Of a DNA stretch of 64,000 nucleotides, positions 1-12,900 are shown in pieces (positions within the stretch are counted from its first letter, which is position 1; each line of letters opens with the position of its first letter). Made by a program: the position numbers and the translations under genes. Under the pieces are notes generated by a model. That model was not told the origin of the DNA and did not search any database. It saw nothing but the letters and a program-made list of their open reading frames with translations. Origin of the DNA: Lasioglossum baleicum (taxonomy: Eukaryota > Arthropoda > Insecta > Hymenoptera > Halictidae); the NCBI RefSeq assembly GCF_051020765.1, contig NW_027469340.1, positions 1-64,000 of the forward strand, in the 5' to 3' direction.

Positions 1-3000
1 ATGAATTAATGGACATTTTAGCATACGGACAGCTCACTTCCATGTACGAATAGCAAAATCGAGAGTCGAGCCGTTGGCGGACGCTCCCACCTTCTATGAA
101 AGTCGCACATCTAAGTCAATGGCTTCACCTATCCTTTCATTCCGATAGTCAAACCATGTATTCCGGTAGTAAATGAGCTGTGCCGCACTGGCAATACACA
201 CCTTAATTCACGGTATGAAGAATGAAGTACAGATTCACACCACTGCAGAACGTTAAATATTGGCATGTAGTCCAACTATTTACCGAAGGCCTTACCTACC
301 GAGAACCTATCCCGTACTTTCGAGAGTTTATCTTCGTGATCAGAGAAACAAATTAGTATACATTTTAGTTACGGGAACCTGAATATCAGTTACAAAATTG
401 AATATAGAGGGTCAAACCGTTCGAGACCGTTACCAGTTGCCATAAAGACAAAAGTTTTACCGATGGCGCTACCTAACACGAATATCACCCGCATCATCAA
501 GAATGTAACTTGGTCCTCACATGAAGAAATTAGTATATATTTCAGAGACGGGCACCTTAACTTCATGAATGAATTAGAAGATCGATGGTCAAACCGTTGG
601 AGAAAGTTAGCACCCCCTTTGAGCGTCGAACGGATAAGTCAATGGCTCCACCCATGCTGTGATTCCGCGAGTCTAACCACGTATTTCTGGGGTAAATCCG
701 CTGTTCGGAATTGTTTTTATACAACCTCTTCTACGGTATAAACATTCAAGTACAGATCCAAACCGATGTAGAACGTTACCTGTTGTTGTAGAGTTGAACC
801 TCACACAGAAGGGCTAGCATTCGAGAAGCTAACCCGCCGTATCGAGAGCATAACTTCGTGTTCGGAGAAGCTAATTAGTAGGCATTTCAGTGACTGACTC
901 CTTATCTTTATGTATGCATTAGAAGATCGAGGGTCAAGCCACTGCAGAACGTTGCCACCTTCTGTGAGGGACTAACGCCTCAGTCAATAGCTTCACCTAT
1001 TCTGTGATTCGGAGAGGCAAACCAGGTATTCCGGAAGTAAATCAGCTGAACAGTATTGACAATAGATGCCTTAATTCGCGGTTTGAATTTAATGTAGAGC
1101 GACAACAATTCTTAGACCGATTCCTATTGGTATAAAGTCAAACGTCTTACAGATGACCTCACCAACCGAAAGAATAATCCGTAGTATCGGGAGTATAACA
1201 TCGAATTCATAGGAACAAATAAATTTACAATTTAGTGAGGGCCATCTTAGTTTCATGTATGAATAAGAAGATCGAGGGTAAAACCGTTCCATAACATTAC
1301 CACCATACATTAGAATCGAACGCCTTAGAATTAGTAGCACCTATCCTATGATTCCGAGAGTCAAACCAGGTACTCCGGGTGTAAATGCCCAGAGCAATGT
1401 TGGCATTAGACACCCTAATTCACGGTATCAATATTAAAGTTGAGTGGCAAACCGATTGAGAATGCTACTAATGGGAATACCGTAATACCCTACAATTGTT
1501 GCCTTACCGTCCGAGAATATAACTCGCAGTATCGTTGGTATAACTTCGAGGTCGAAGAATCCAATTAGTAAATATTTTAGTGCAGGGCTCGTTAGTTTAA
1601 TCTATGAATTAGAAGATCGAGTGTCAAACCGTTCGAGAACGCTACCAGCTTCTTCGCGAGTCAAACGACTGCGTCAATAGCTTCACCTGTATACGTGATT
1701 CCGAGAGTCAAGCCTGGAATTCCGGGAGTAAGTCCGCTGAAGATTATTGGCAATAGACACCTCTGTTATCGTTTGGAATATTGAAGCAGACCGCCAAACA
1801 GTTATAGGACGTTAATTATTGGTATAGAATCAAACACATTACCGATAGAATTACCCTCGGAGAAGATGACCTGCAGTTTCGAGAGTGCAACTTCGTATTC
1901 AGAGAACAAAATTAATATTCATTTCAGTGACAGGCACCTTAACTTCATGCATGAATTAGAAGATCCAGGGTCAATCGGTTCGAGTATGTTACCACCTTAC
2001 TTGTGAGTCGCAAAGCTAAGTCAATAGCTTCACCGACCCTGAGATACTGACAGTCACGCCAGGTATTGCGGGAGCAATTACGCTGAACAGTAATTTCATT
2101 GACGCAATAATTCACAGTATTTATATTAAGGTACAGTGTCAATCCGATTGAGAATGCTACCAATTCCTGTAAAGTCAAATGCTTTACTCAAGACCTAACG
2201 CTCCGAAAGCCTATCGCGCTGTACCGAGAGTATAATATGGTGTTCTTAGGAACAAATTAGTATACATTTTAGTGACGTGCAACTTAATTTCATGTGCGTG
2301 TTAGAAGATCGAGTATCAAACCGTTCGAGATTGTAACCAGCTTCTTTGGGAGTCGCACAGCTACGTCAATATTTTCACCTATAGTGTGATTCCGAGCGAC
2401 AAACCAGGTTTACCGCGACTAAACCCGCAGTACACTGTTGAAATTAGACACGCTATTACTCGTTATCAATATTTAGGATCAGTGTCAACCCATTGTAGAT
2501 AGCTACATATTGCTATACAGTCAACCTTTTTACCGAAGGCCTTACCTTGCGAGAGCCTATCCCGATGTATCTAGAGTATAACATCGCGTCCTAGGAAGGA
2601 AGTTATTATATATTTTAGTGACAACACCCTTAATTTTATCTGCAAATAAGATGATCGAGTGTCAAACCGATCGAGAACGTTATCAACTTCATTGGGAGTA
2701 GAAAGGCTAAGCCAATAGCACCACCTATAGTGTGATTCCGAGAGTCAAGCCTGGAAGTCCAGAAGTAAATCCGCAAAACAGTACTCGCAAAAGTCACGTT
2801 AATTGTCTGTATGAATAATCAAGTAGAGAATCAATCCGTTGGATATCATAACCAATTTTTATAAAGTCGTACTACTTTCCGAATATCTTACCTTCCTCGA
2901 ACCGAACTCACTGTATCGAGTATCATGCTTAGGGTCCGCGAAAACCAATTAGTAGACTTTTTGGCAGACGCACAGCTTTGTTTCATGTATGAACAGCAAA

Positions 3001-6000
3001 ATGAAGAGTCCTGCCATTGCAGAACGATTCCAATTTCTCTGAAAGCCCCACATCTATGTCAATAGCTTCTCCTTTTCTGTGATTGTGAGAGTCAGACGAC
3101 GTGTTCTAGGCCATAATGCGCTGAACAATATTGGCAATAGATGCCGAAATTCACGGCATGAATATAAAGGTTGAAAGTCAAAACGTCGAGAATAATACCA
3201 ATTGGTATGAAGTCATTCTTTTTAACCTATACCTTACATTCCGAGAACGCTAGCCGCCGTAGCGATTGTCTTAATTCGGGTTCACAGGATCGAATTAGTA
3301 GACATTTTAGATAGCGGACAACTCAATTTCATGTATCTATAAGATGATCTAGTGTCAATCAGTGCGAGAACGTTACCAGACACTTCGAGAGTCGAACGGC
3401 TGAGTCAATTGCTTCGCCTATACTTATGATTCCGCGAGTCAAGCCAGCAATTCCAAGAGTATATCCGCAGTACATTATTGGCAATAGACACCATAATTTA
3501 GGGTATAAATAGTAATAGAGAGGTTCGAACCTTCGCAGAACGTTACTTGTATTGGCTCGAACTTTCTACCGGGTACCTTACCCTTGGAGAACCTATGCCG
3601 CTACAGCAAGTGCCTTGCATAGTGCGCACGGAAACAAATTAGTAGACTCTTTAGCAGACGGAAACGTTAGTTGCATGTATCAACAGGAAGATGTAGGGAC
3701 AAATCGTCCGAGAACGTTACCACCTCTTCTGACAGTCGCATTGCTGATGCAATAGCTTCACCATTTCTGTGATTTCGAGAGACAAACCATGTAATCCGGG
3801 TGAAAATCCGCATAACAGTAGTGGCAATAGACACCGTAATTCGCGGAATGAATATTAAAGTAGAGCGGCAAACTGTTTCAGCGCGTTAGCGGTTCCTATA
3901 AAGTCAAACGTTACACTGAAGACCCTACACTCCGAATGCACAACCCGCTGTATGGAGAGTATAACTACGTGTTCAGCGAAACAAATTCCTGTATATTTTA
4001 GAGACGGGCACCTTAATTGCATGTATGAATAAGAATATCGGGTGTCAAACCGTTTGAGATCGTTACCAACTGCTATAAAGTCAAACGCTTTAGAAATGGC
4101 CATACCCTCGGAAAAATCACACCCACTGTATAGAGCATATAACTTCGCGTTCAGAGAAAGAAAATTGTATTCATTTCAGTCACGGCACGATACGTTCATG
4201 TGAACTAGAAAATCGATTCTCAAACCATTCGAGAACGTTACCACCCTCTTTGAGAGTCGAACGGATAAGTCAATAGCAACACTTAACTTATGATTCCGTG
4301 AGACAAACCAGGTATTCCGTGAGTAAATCCCTTGAAGAGTATTGGCATTAGACACCTTAATTCACGGTGTGAATATGAAGGTAGTGCGACAACCCGTTTG
4401 AGAGCGTTAGGAATTGGTATGAAGTCAAACGTTTTAGTGAAAACCGTACCCTCCGAAAGCCTAACACGACATATCGGGAGTATAACATGGTATTCAGAGA
4501 AAGAACTTACTATTCATTTTAGCGACGGGTTCCTTAACTTCATGTACCAATTAGAAGGTTGAGTGTCAAACGGTTCGGGAACATGACAATCTTCTTTGGG
4601 AGTCGAACGGCTAAGTCAATACTTTCACATATTCTTTTATTCCGGAAGTCAAACCAGCCATACCGGGAGTGAATTCGATGAACAGTATTGGCAATAGATA
4701 CCTTAATTCACGGATTGAATATTAAAATTGAGCGTGAAACCTTTTGTGAACATTACCAATCATTATAAAGTCAAATGTCTTGCCGATGGCCGTACCTTTC
4801 GCGAACCTCATCCACTTTATCGAGAGTGTAACTGCGTGTCCAGAACATCAAGTTGGTAAATATGTTAGTGATGGGGTCCGTAATTTCATCGAGTGATGAA
4901 ATCGAGTGTCGAAGCGATCGAGGACGTTTCCACCCTCTTTGAGCGTCGCACAAATCAGTCAATACCTTCACCAATCCTGTGATTGCGGCTGTGAAGCCAG
5001 TCATTCCGGGTGACAACCCGCTGAATAGTAGTGGCAACAGACACCTTTATTCGCGGTATGAATAATAAAGTAGGGAGTCAAACCGAGGAAGAACGTTACG
5101 TATCGGTATAGTGTCAAACCTTTTGCCGAAAGCATTACTTTCCGTGAAGCTAACCCACTGTATCGAGAATGTATCTTCGTGTTCCAGCAAGCAAATTATT
5201 ACACATTTGAGGAACGGTCACCTTAATTTCCCGAATGAATTAGAATATTGAGAGTCAAACGTATCGGGAACGTTTCCACCTTCTGTGACAGACGAACGGG
5301 TAAGTGTATGGCTTCAGCTATCCTGAGATTCCGAGACTTATACCAGGTATTCCGGAAGTAAATCCACTGAATAAAATTGGGATTAGATACCTTCGTTCAC
5401 CGTTTGAATATTAAAATAGAGCGTCACACCATTTGAGACTGTTACCAATTGGTACAATGCCAATGGTTTTATCGAAGGCCTTACCTTCCGCGAACCAAAC
5501 CCCCTGAGTCAAGGGTATAACGTCGTGTTCGGGGAAAGAAATGGGTGCACATTTCAGTGACGAGCACCTTAATTTCATGCATGAATTAGATGATCGATTG
5601 TCAAACCGTTGAAGAACGTTACCACATTCTGCTAGAGACGAAAGGCTATGTCAATAGCTTTACCTACCCCGTGATTCCGAAAATCAAACGATATATTCCT
5701 GGAATAAATGCGCTGTACAGTATTGGCAACAGAAACCTTAATTCGCGGATTGAATAATAAAATAGAGCAGCACACCGTGTGAGAACTTTTCCAAATGCTA
5801 TATCGTCAAACGTTATTTCCGAATACCCTACCCCCCGAGAATCTTACCGGCTATATCGGGAGTAAGACACCATGTTCAAAGGTACGAACTAGAATACATT
5901 TTAGTGACGGGCACCTTGACTTCATGCATGAATTAGATGATCAAGGGTCAAGCATTTCAAGAACGTTACGGCCCTCTTTGATGTTCGAAAGGCTAATGCA

Positions 6001-8060
6001 GTTGCTACAGCTATCCTGTGATTCCGAGAACCTAATCAGGTGCACCGGGAGTAAATGCCCTGTACATGCTTGGCAATAGACACCATGATTCACGGTTTGA
6101 ATATCAAAGTAGTACGGGAAACCGTTTGCGGACGTTACAGGATGTTATAAATTCAAATGTTCTTCCGAAAACCTTACCCTCCATGAAACTAAACCGATGT
6201 AGCGAGTGTCATGCTTAGTGCACACGGAAACAAGTTAGTGGCCATATTATAACGCGCACATCTTATATTTATTTATGAATAGAATAATCGGTAATCAAAC
6301 TGTTCGATAACGTTCCCACCTTTTCTGGAATCGAATGGCTATATCATTAGCTGCACCTATACTGTGATTCCGATAGCCAAATCGGGTATACTGGGAGTCT
6401 ATTATCTATTGAGTATTGGAAATAGTCAGCTTAATTCACGGTATGAGTATTAAAGAAAATGGTCAGTCCGACGTAGAGCATTACCAACTGGGATAGAATC
6501 ATTCTTTTTACCGAAGGCATTACCTACCTAGAACCTTATCCGCTGTGACGGTTGTCATGCAAAGTGCTCACGGAAACAAATTAGTAGACATTATTACAGA
6601 GGCACACGTTATTTTGGTAAATGAATTAGAAGATCTAGGGTCAAAGAGATAGAGAAGGTCCCCGCTCTGCTTGAGAGACGAACGGCTATGTCAATAGCTT
6701 GGCCCAATCCATGATTCCAAGGGTCAAACCATGTATTCCGGGTGTAAATCCACTTTACAGTTTTACATTAGCCAACTTAATTCACGGTATGAATATTAAG
6801 ATAAAGTGTCAAACTGTCGGAGAAAATTACCTGTTCGTATGATGTCATTCTTTATTACGAATACCTTACCTTAAGAGAATCTAACCCTCTGTAGCCAGTG
6901 TCTTACTTATTGTCCATGGAAACAAATTAGTAGACAATACAGCAGAAGCACTCCTTATTTTCAAGTATGAATTAGAAGATCGAGTGTGAAACTGTTCGAG
7001 ATAGTTACAAACTTATTTGATATTCGAACGGCTGAGTCAATATCTTCACATATCCTGGGATGCCGATAGTCAAACCAGGCATTCTCGGTGTACATCCGCT
7101 GTACAGCATTGGCTACATGCACCAAAACTCTCGGATGAGCATTAAAGTAGGGAGACAAATCGTCGGAGAACATTACTAATCGCTATAAACTCATTCTATT
7201 TACAGACTACGCTACCTTCCAAGAACCAATCCCGCTGTATCGAGAGTATTACTTCGTGACAAGCGAAATAAATTAGTACACATTTGAGTGACGGGCAGCT
7301 TAGTTTCATTTTTGAATTAGAAAATCGAGGGCCAAACCGTTCGAGCACGGTACCACCTTCTTTGAGAGTCGCACAACAAAGCCAGCAGCTTCGCATATCC
7401 TGGGATTCCGATAGTCAAACCAGATATTACTGGAGCGAATGCGCTGTACAATATTGGCCACAGACTCCTGAATTCACGGTTTGAATTTTAAAATACAGCG
7501 TCACACCGTTTGAGACAGTCACCAATTGGTATAACGTCATACTCTTCTTCGCATACCTTACCTTCCGAGAACATAAGGCGCAGTATCGTGGGTATAATAT
7601 CCAGCCCACAAAAATAAATGAGTACAAATTTTAGTAACGGGCACATTAAATTCATTTACGAATAAGAGGATTGAGAGTCAAACCGTTCAAGAAGGTTGCC
7701 ACCTTTTGTGAGAGACAAACAGCTAAGTCAATGGCTTCACCGATTTTGTGATTACGAAAGTCATACGCGATAATCCGGGAGTAAATGCGCTCCACAGTAT
7801 TGGTAATAGACAGGTTTATTCACAGTTTGCATATCAAAGTAGAGTGTCAAATTGTTTCAGAGCGTTGCCAATTGGTATGACGTCACACACTTTAACACAT
7901 ACCTTACCTTCCGAGAAACAAACACGCTGTATTGAGAGTATGACACCGTGTTCAGAGGTACGAACTAGTATACATTTTAGTGACGAGCACCTCAATTTCA
8001 TGCATGGATTAGAAGATGGTGGGTCAAACCCTTCGAGATCGTTTCCACACTCTTTGAGAA
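1..8060 (+). repeat. Satellite A array, forward block 1
   Basis: About 23 head-to-tail copies of a unit of roughly 347 bp. Landmarks that recur once per unit in this order are CCTTAATTCACGGTATGAAT, GTCAAACCGTTTGAGAACG, TTTACCGAAGGCCTTACC, CGAGAGTATAACTTCGTGTT, AAATTAGTATACATTTTAGT, CCTTAATTTCATGTATGAAT, TCAAACCGTTCGAGAACGTT, GTCAATAGCTTCACCTATCC, AAACCAGGTATTCCGGGAGT and CAGTATTGGCAATAGACACC. Copies differ from each other at a large share of positions and carry many 1-3 bp indels, so this is an old, poorly homogenised array. No gene is supported: the open frames of 60-116 codons inside it follow the repeat period. The window starts mid-unit. An exchange product joining a second-half start to a first-half body lies near 395-440. 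Confidence 0.93.
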
Positions 8061-9920
8061 GGGTACGGCCTTCGGAATACGTTTGACGTTGCAATAATTG
8101 ATAACATTCAAAAACGGTTTGACGCTCAATTTTAATATTCATGGCATGAATTCGGGTGTCTATTGCCAATAATATTCTGCGCATTTACTCCCGGAGTACC
8201 TGGTTTGATTCCCGTGATAATAGCATAGGTGGTGCTGATGACTTAGCTGTGTGTCTGCCATAGGTCGTGGTAACGTTCTGGAACGGTTTCACCATCGACT
8301 TTGTAATTCATACATGAAAACAGTGTGCCCTTCACTAAAATGTATACTTATTTGCTTCTCGATTTACGATATTATACTGTCGATACGGCGCGTTAGCTTC
8401 TCGGGCTGTAATGCTTTCGGTAAAATGTTTTACTTTGTAGGATATGGTGACGTTCTCAAACGGTACGACACTCCACTTTAATATTCATACGGCGAATGAA
8501 GGTGTCTGTTGCCAGTAGTGTGCTGCTGATTGACTCACGTAATACCTTGTTTGCAAATCGGAATCAGAGGAAAGGTATAGCTACTGATCTAGAGGTTCGG
8601 CTCTCGAAGAAGGTGGTAACGTTGTGGAAATGTTTGATTCTCGCTCTTCTAATTCATGCATGAAATTAAAGTGGACGTCACTAAAATGTATATTAATTTG
8701 TTCCCTTGGGCACAAAATTATTACCTCGATGCAGCGAGTTATATTCTGGGAAGGTAAGGCTCTCGATAAAAGGAGTGACTGAACGCCAATTCATAATGAT
8801 CTCCGACAGATTGACTCTCTACTTTAATGTTCATACCGTGAGTTATGCTGTATATTTCCTATGTATTTCAGCGGATTTACTTCCGGAATACCTGGTTTGC
8901 CTCTCGGAATCACAGGATAGGTGAACCTATTGACATAGCTATTCATGACTCACGGAAGGCGGTAAAGTCCTCGATCGGTTTGACCCTCGATGTGCTAATT
9001 CATGCATAAAGATAAGATGCTCGCCACTAAATTGTATACTAATGTGTGTCCCTAAACACAGAGCTATACTCTCGATACGACGGGTAAGCTTTTTGGACGG
9101 TAAGGCATTCGGTAAAACGTTTGACTTTATAGTCGTTAGTAACCTTCTCACGCGGTGTGACGCTCTATTCAAATATTCGCTTCGCGAATTAAGGTATATG
9201 ATGTCAATACCCTTCAGCGCGTTTATCCTCGGATTACCTGGTTTGACTCTAGGAATCGCAGGATAGGTGAAGCTATTGACTTAACTGTTCGACTCTGAAA
9301 GGAAGGTGGTAGCGTTCCAACACGGTATGACTCCTGATCTGCCTTTTCATACATGATATTAAGGTGCGCGTCACTAAAATGTCTACTAACATGTTTCCCT
9401 GAACCAGAAATTATACACACGATACAGCGGCTTATATTCCCGAAAGGTAAGGTATCCAGAATGCAGTACGACGTTATGGTAGTTGGTAACGTTCTCCCGC
9501 GGTTTGACTCTGCTCATTAATATTCATACCGTGAGTTAATCTGTACTTTATTCTTCATACTGTGAATTTAGGTACTTATTATCAATACGATACATCACAT
9601 TTACTCGCAGAATACCTGGACTGACTCTTGGAATCGCAGGATAGGAGATGCTATTGACATAGACGTTCGTCCTTCGAAGAAGGTGGTATCGTTCTTGAAC
9701 GGTTTGACTTATTCTATTCACACATGAAAATACGGAGTCTGTCTGTTAAAATATCTACTAATTTGCTTCCGCGAGGAATGAGCATAACACTCGCTACAGC
9801 TGGTTATGTTTTTGGAATGAATGGTGACCGGTAACTTTATAGCAATACGATACGATCTCAAACGGTTTGGTGTTGTACTTTACTATTCAAACCGTGAATT
9901 ATGGTGTCTATTGGCAATAC
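8061..9920 (-). repeat. Satellite A array, reverse block 1
   Basis: About five and a half copies of the same 347-bp unit, read on the minus strand. On the plus strand the landmarks appear reversed, for example ACGGTTTGACGCTC, GGTGTCTATTGCC, GGAATACCTGGTTTGACTCT and GGTGAAGCTATTGACTTAGC. Orientation switches at about 8,060, where TCTTTGAGAA of a forward second half is followed directly by GGCCTTCGG of a reversed first half. It switches back at about 9,920. The divergence level matches the flanking forward blocks, so the inversion is not recent. Confidence 0.9.
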
Positions 9921-12900
9921 ACTTCCTGAACGATACCACCTTCTTTGAGGTTCGAACTGCTGAGTCAATAGTTTCACCTATAGTTGTGATTCCGGGAGTC
10001 AAGCCTGGTATTCCAGGAGTAAATCTGCTGAACATTATTGGCAATAGAAACTATAATTGTCAGTATGAACGTTAAAGTAGAGCGTCAAACCGTTTGAGAT
10101 TGCTACCAACTGCTATAACAACATACTCTTTAACGGATACCTTACCTTCCGAGAATATAGCCAGCAGTATGGTGAGTGTATCTTCATGTTCAGAGAATCA
10201 AATTGGATTTCATTTCAGTGACGGGCTCGTTAACTTCAAGTATAAATTAGAAGGTCCAAGGTCAATCCGCCCGAGAACGTTGCCACCTACTGTGAGAGAC
10301 GAATGGCTATGTCAATTGCTTCACCCATCCAGCGATTCCAAGAGTCATACCAGGTATTCTGATAGTAAATCAGCTGAATAGTATTGGTAATATGCACCTG
10401 AATTCACGGTTTCAATATTGAAATACAGCGTTGAACCGTTGTAAATCATTGCGTATTGGTGTAGGGACAAAGTTCTTACGGAATGCCTTACCCTCCGAAA
10501 AACTATCCGGCTGTATCGAGGGCAAAACACCGCGTTCAGAGGGACGAATTAGTATACGTCTTAGTGTCCGGCACCTTAATTTCATGCATGTATGAAAAGT
10601 TCGAGTGAGGAATCGCTCAAGAACGTCACCACCTTCAGTGTGGAACGACGGGCTAAGTCAACAGCTTCCCCTATCCTGTGATTCGGAGAGTCAAACCAGT
10701 AACTCCGGGAGTAAATCCGCTGTACAGTATTGGCAATAGATAGCATAATTCACTGTAGGAATACTAAAGTAGTGTGTCAAATCGTCGGCGAACATTTCTT
10801 TTTCGTACCAAGTCATTCTTTTACCGAATACCTTACCTTCCGTGAACCTTCCAGGCTGTACCGAGTGTCTTACTTATTACTCACGGAATTAAATTAGAAG
10901 ACATTTTTGTGTACGGATGCCACATGTTGATGTATAAATATCAATATCGAGTTTCAAAGCGTTCGAGAAAGTTACCGCCTTCTCTGTGCGTCGCACAGCT
11001 AAGGCAATAGCTTCCCATATCCTGTGCTTCCGTGAGTCATAGCAGGTATGCCTGGAGCATATGTGCTGAACAACATTGCAATAGACACCATAATTCACGG
11101 TTAGAATAAAAATTACTAAACATTTTAGTGACTATAACCTTAATTTCGTTATGAATAGGAAGTACAAGGGTCAAACAGTTCGAGAACGTTACCACTTTCT
11201 TAGAGAATCAAACGGCAATGTTAATAGCTTCGACTATCCTGTGTATTCAATAGTTAATGTAGGTATTCCAGGAGTAGATGCCCTGTACAGTATTGGCAAC
11301 AGATACTTCAATTCTCGGAGTGAATATTAAAATAAAGCGTCACGCCGAGTGAGGACGTTTCAAATTGCTATGAAATCAAACGTTATACCGAATCACTTAC
11401 CGTCCGAGAGGCTATCTCGCCGTATCGTGAGTCTAGCTACGTGTTTCGGGAAACACATTAGTATACAATTTAGTGACGGCACCTCAAATTCATGTATGAA
11501 TTAGATTACCGAGAGCCTTAACGTTCGAGGACGTTAGCACCTACTGTGAGAGACGAACGGCTAAGTCAATATCTTCACCTATCCTGTGGATCAAAGAGTG
11601 AAACCAGGTATTCCGGGAGAAACTCCGCTCAAAAGTTTTGGCTATAGACATCTTAATTCGCGGTTTCAATATTAAAGCAGGGCGTCAAGCTGTTGTAGGA
11701 CATTGAATATTGGTGTAGGGTTAAATCTCTTACAGAATGCATTACCCTCCGACAAACTGTCCCGCTGTATTGAGAGCGTAGCTCCGCGTTCAGAGGTATG
11801 AAATGTTATACATCTTAGTGACATGCACCTTAATGTCATGCATGAATTAAAAGATCGACGGTCGAGCCGTGCGAGAACGTTACCACGTACTTTGAGAGGC
11901 GAACGGATGATACAATTCCTTCACCTATACTTTTGATTCCGAGAGCACGCTGAACGGTATTGCCAATTGACATCTTAATTCACAGTTTGAAAGATAAAGT
12001 AGAGCGTCAATCCATATGAGAACGACACCAATTTCTATAAAGTCAAATGTTTTAACGAAGACCTAACCCTCTGAAAGTCTATCCGGCTGTATCCAGAACA
12101 TAAGATCTTGTTCAGAAAAAGAAATTATTAATCATTTCAGTGACTGGCACCTTAATTTCGTGTATGGATTAGAAGATCGAAGGTTAAAACTTTCGAGACC
12201 GCTACCCCCTTATATGATATACAGTGAGCTATGTCAATAGCTTCACATACCCTGTGTTTCCTAGGGACACTGTTCGTATTCCAGGAGTAAATGCGATGAA
12301 CTGTATTGGCAATTGACACCTTAGTTGACGCTATGATTAATAAAGCAGACCGTCAATACGTTGGTGAGCGGTAACTATTGGTATAGAGGCAAACGTTTTA
12401 CAGGATGCCTTACCATTCGGGGTGCTAACCCGCTTTATCGAGAGTATAACACCGTGTTCAGTGGAACAAATTACAATACATTTTAATGGCGGGCACTTTT
12501 ACTTCATATATGAATTAGAAGATCGGGAGTCAAACCGTTCGTGAACGTTACCGCTTGCTTTGAGAACCGAATGGCTAGGCCAATACCTTAACTTATCCCA
12601 TGATTCCGACTTTCAAATGAGATAATCCTACAGTTAATCTGCTGTACATTATTGGCATTAGGCACCTTGTGTCGCGGTATAAATATTAAAGTACAGAGTT
12701 AAACCTTTTGGGATCGTTACAAATTGGTATAGAATCAAACGAATTACCGTAGGCCTTACCTACCGCGAACCGCACCGGCTTGATCGAGAGTATAACTTCG
12801 CATTCAGAGAAGGAAGATAGCATGCATTTCAGTGACGGGCACCTTAACGTCATGTAGGAATTAGAAGATCGAGGGTAAATCCGTTCGTGTCCGTTACAAC

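Noticed and set aside
463..8184. Open frames of 60-116 codons in satellite A, for example 463-741, 5,795-6,079 and 7,748-8,086 plus, and 7,834-8,184 minus
   Set aside because: They follow the satellite period, contain no recognisable domain, appear on both strands of the same unit and are disrupted in most copies.
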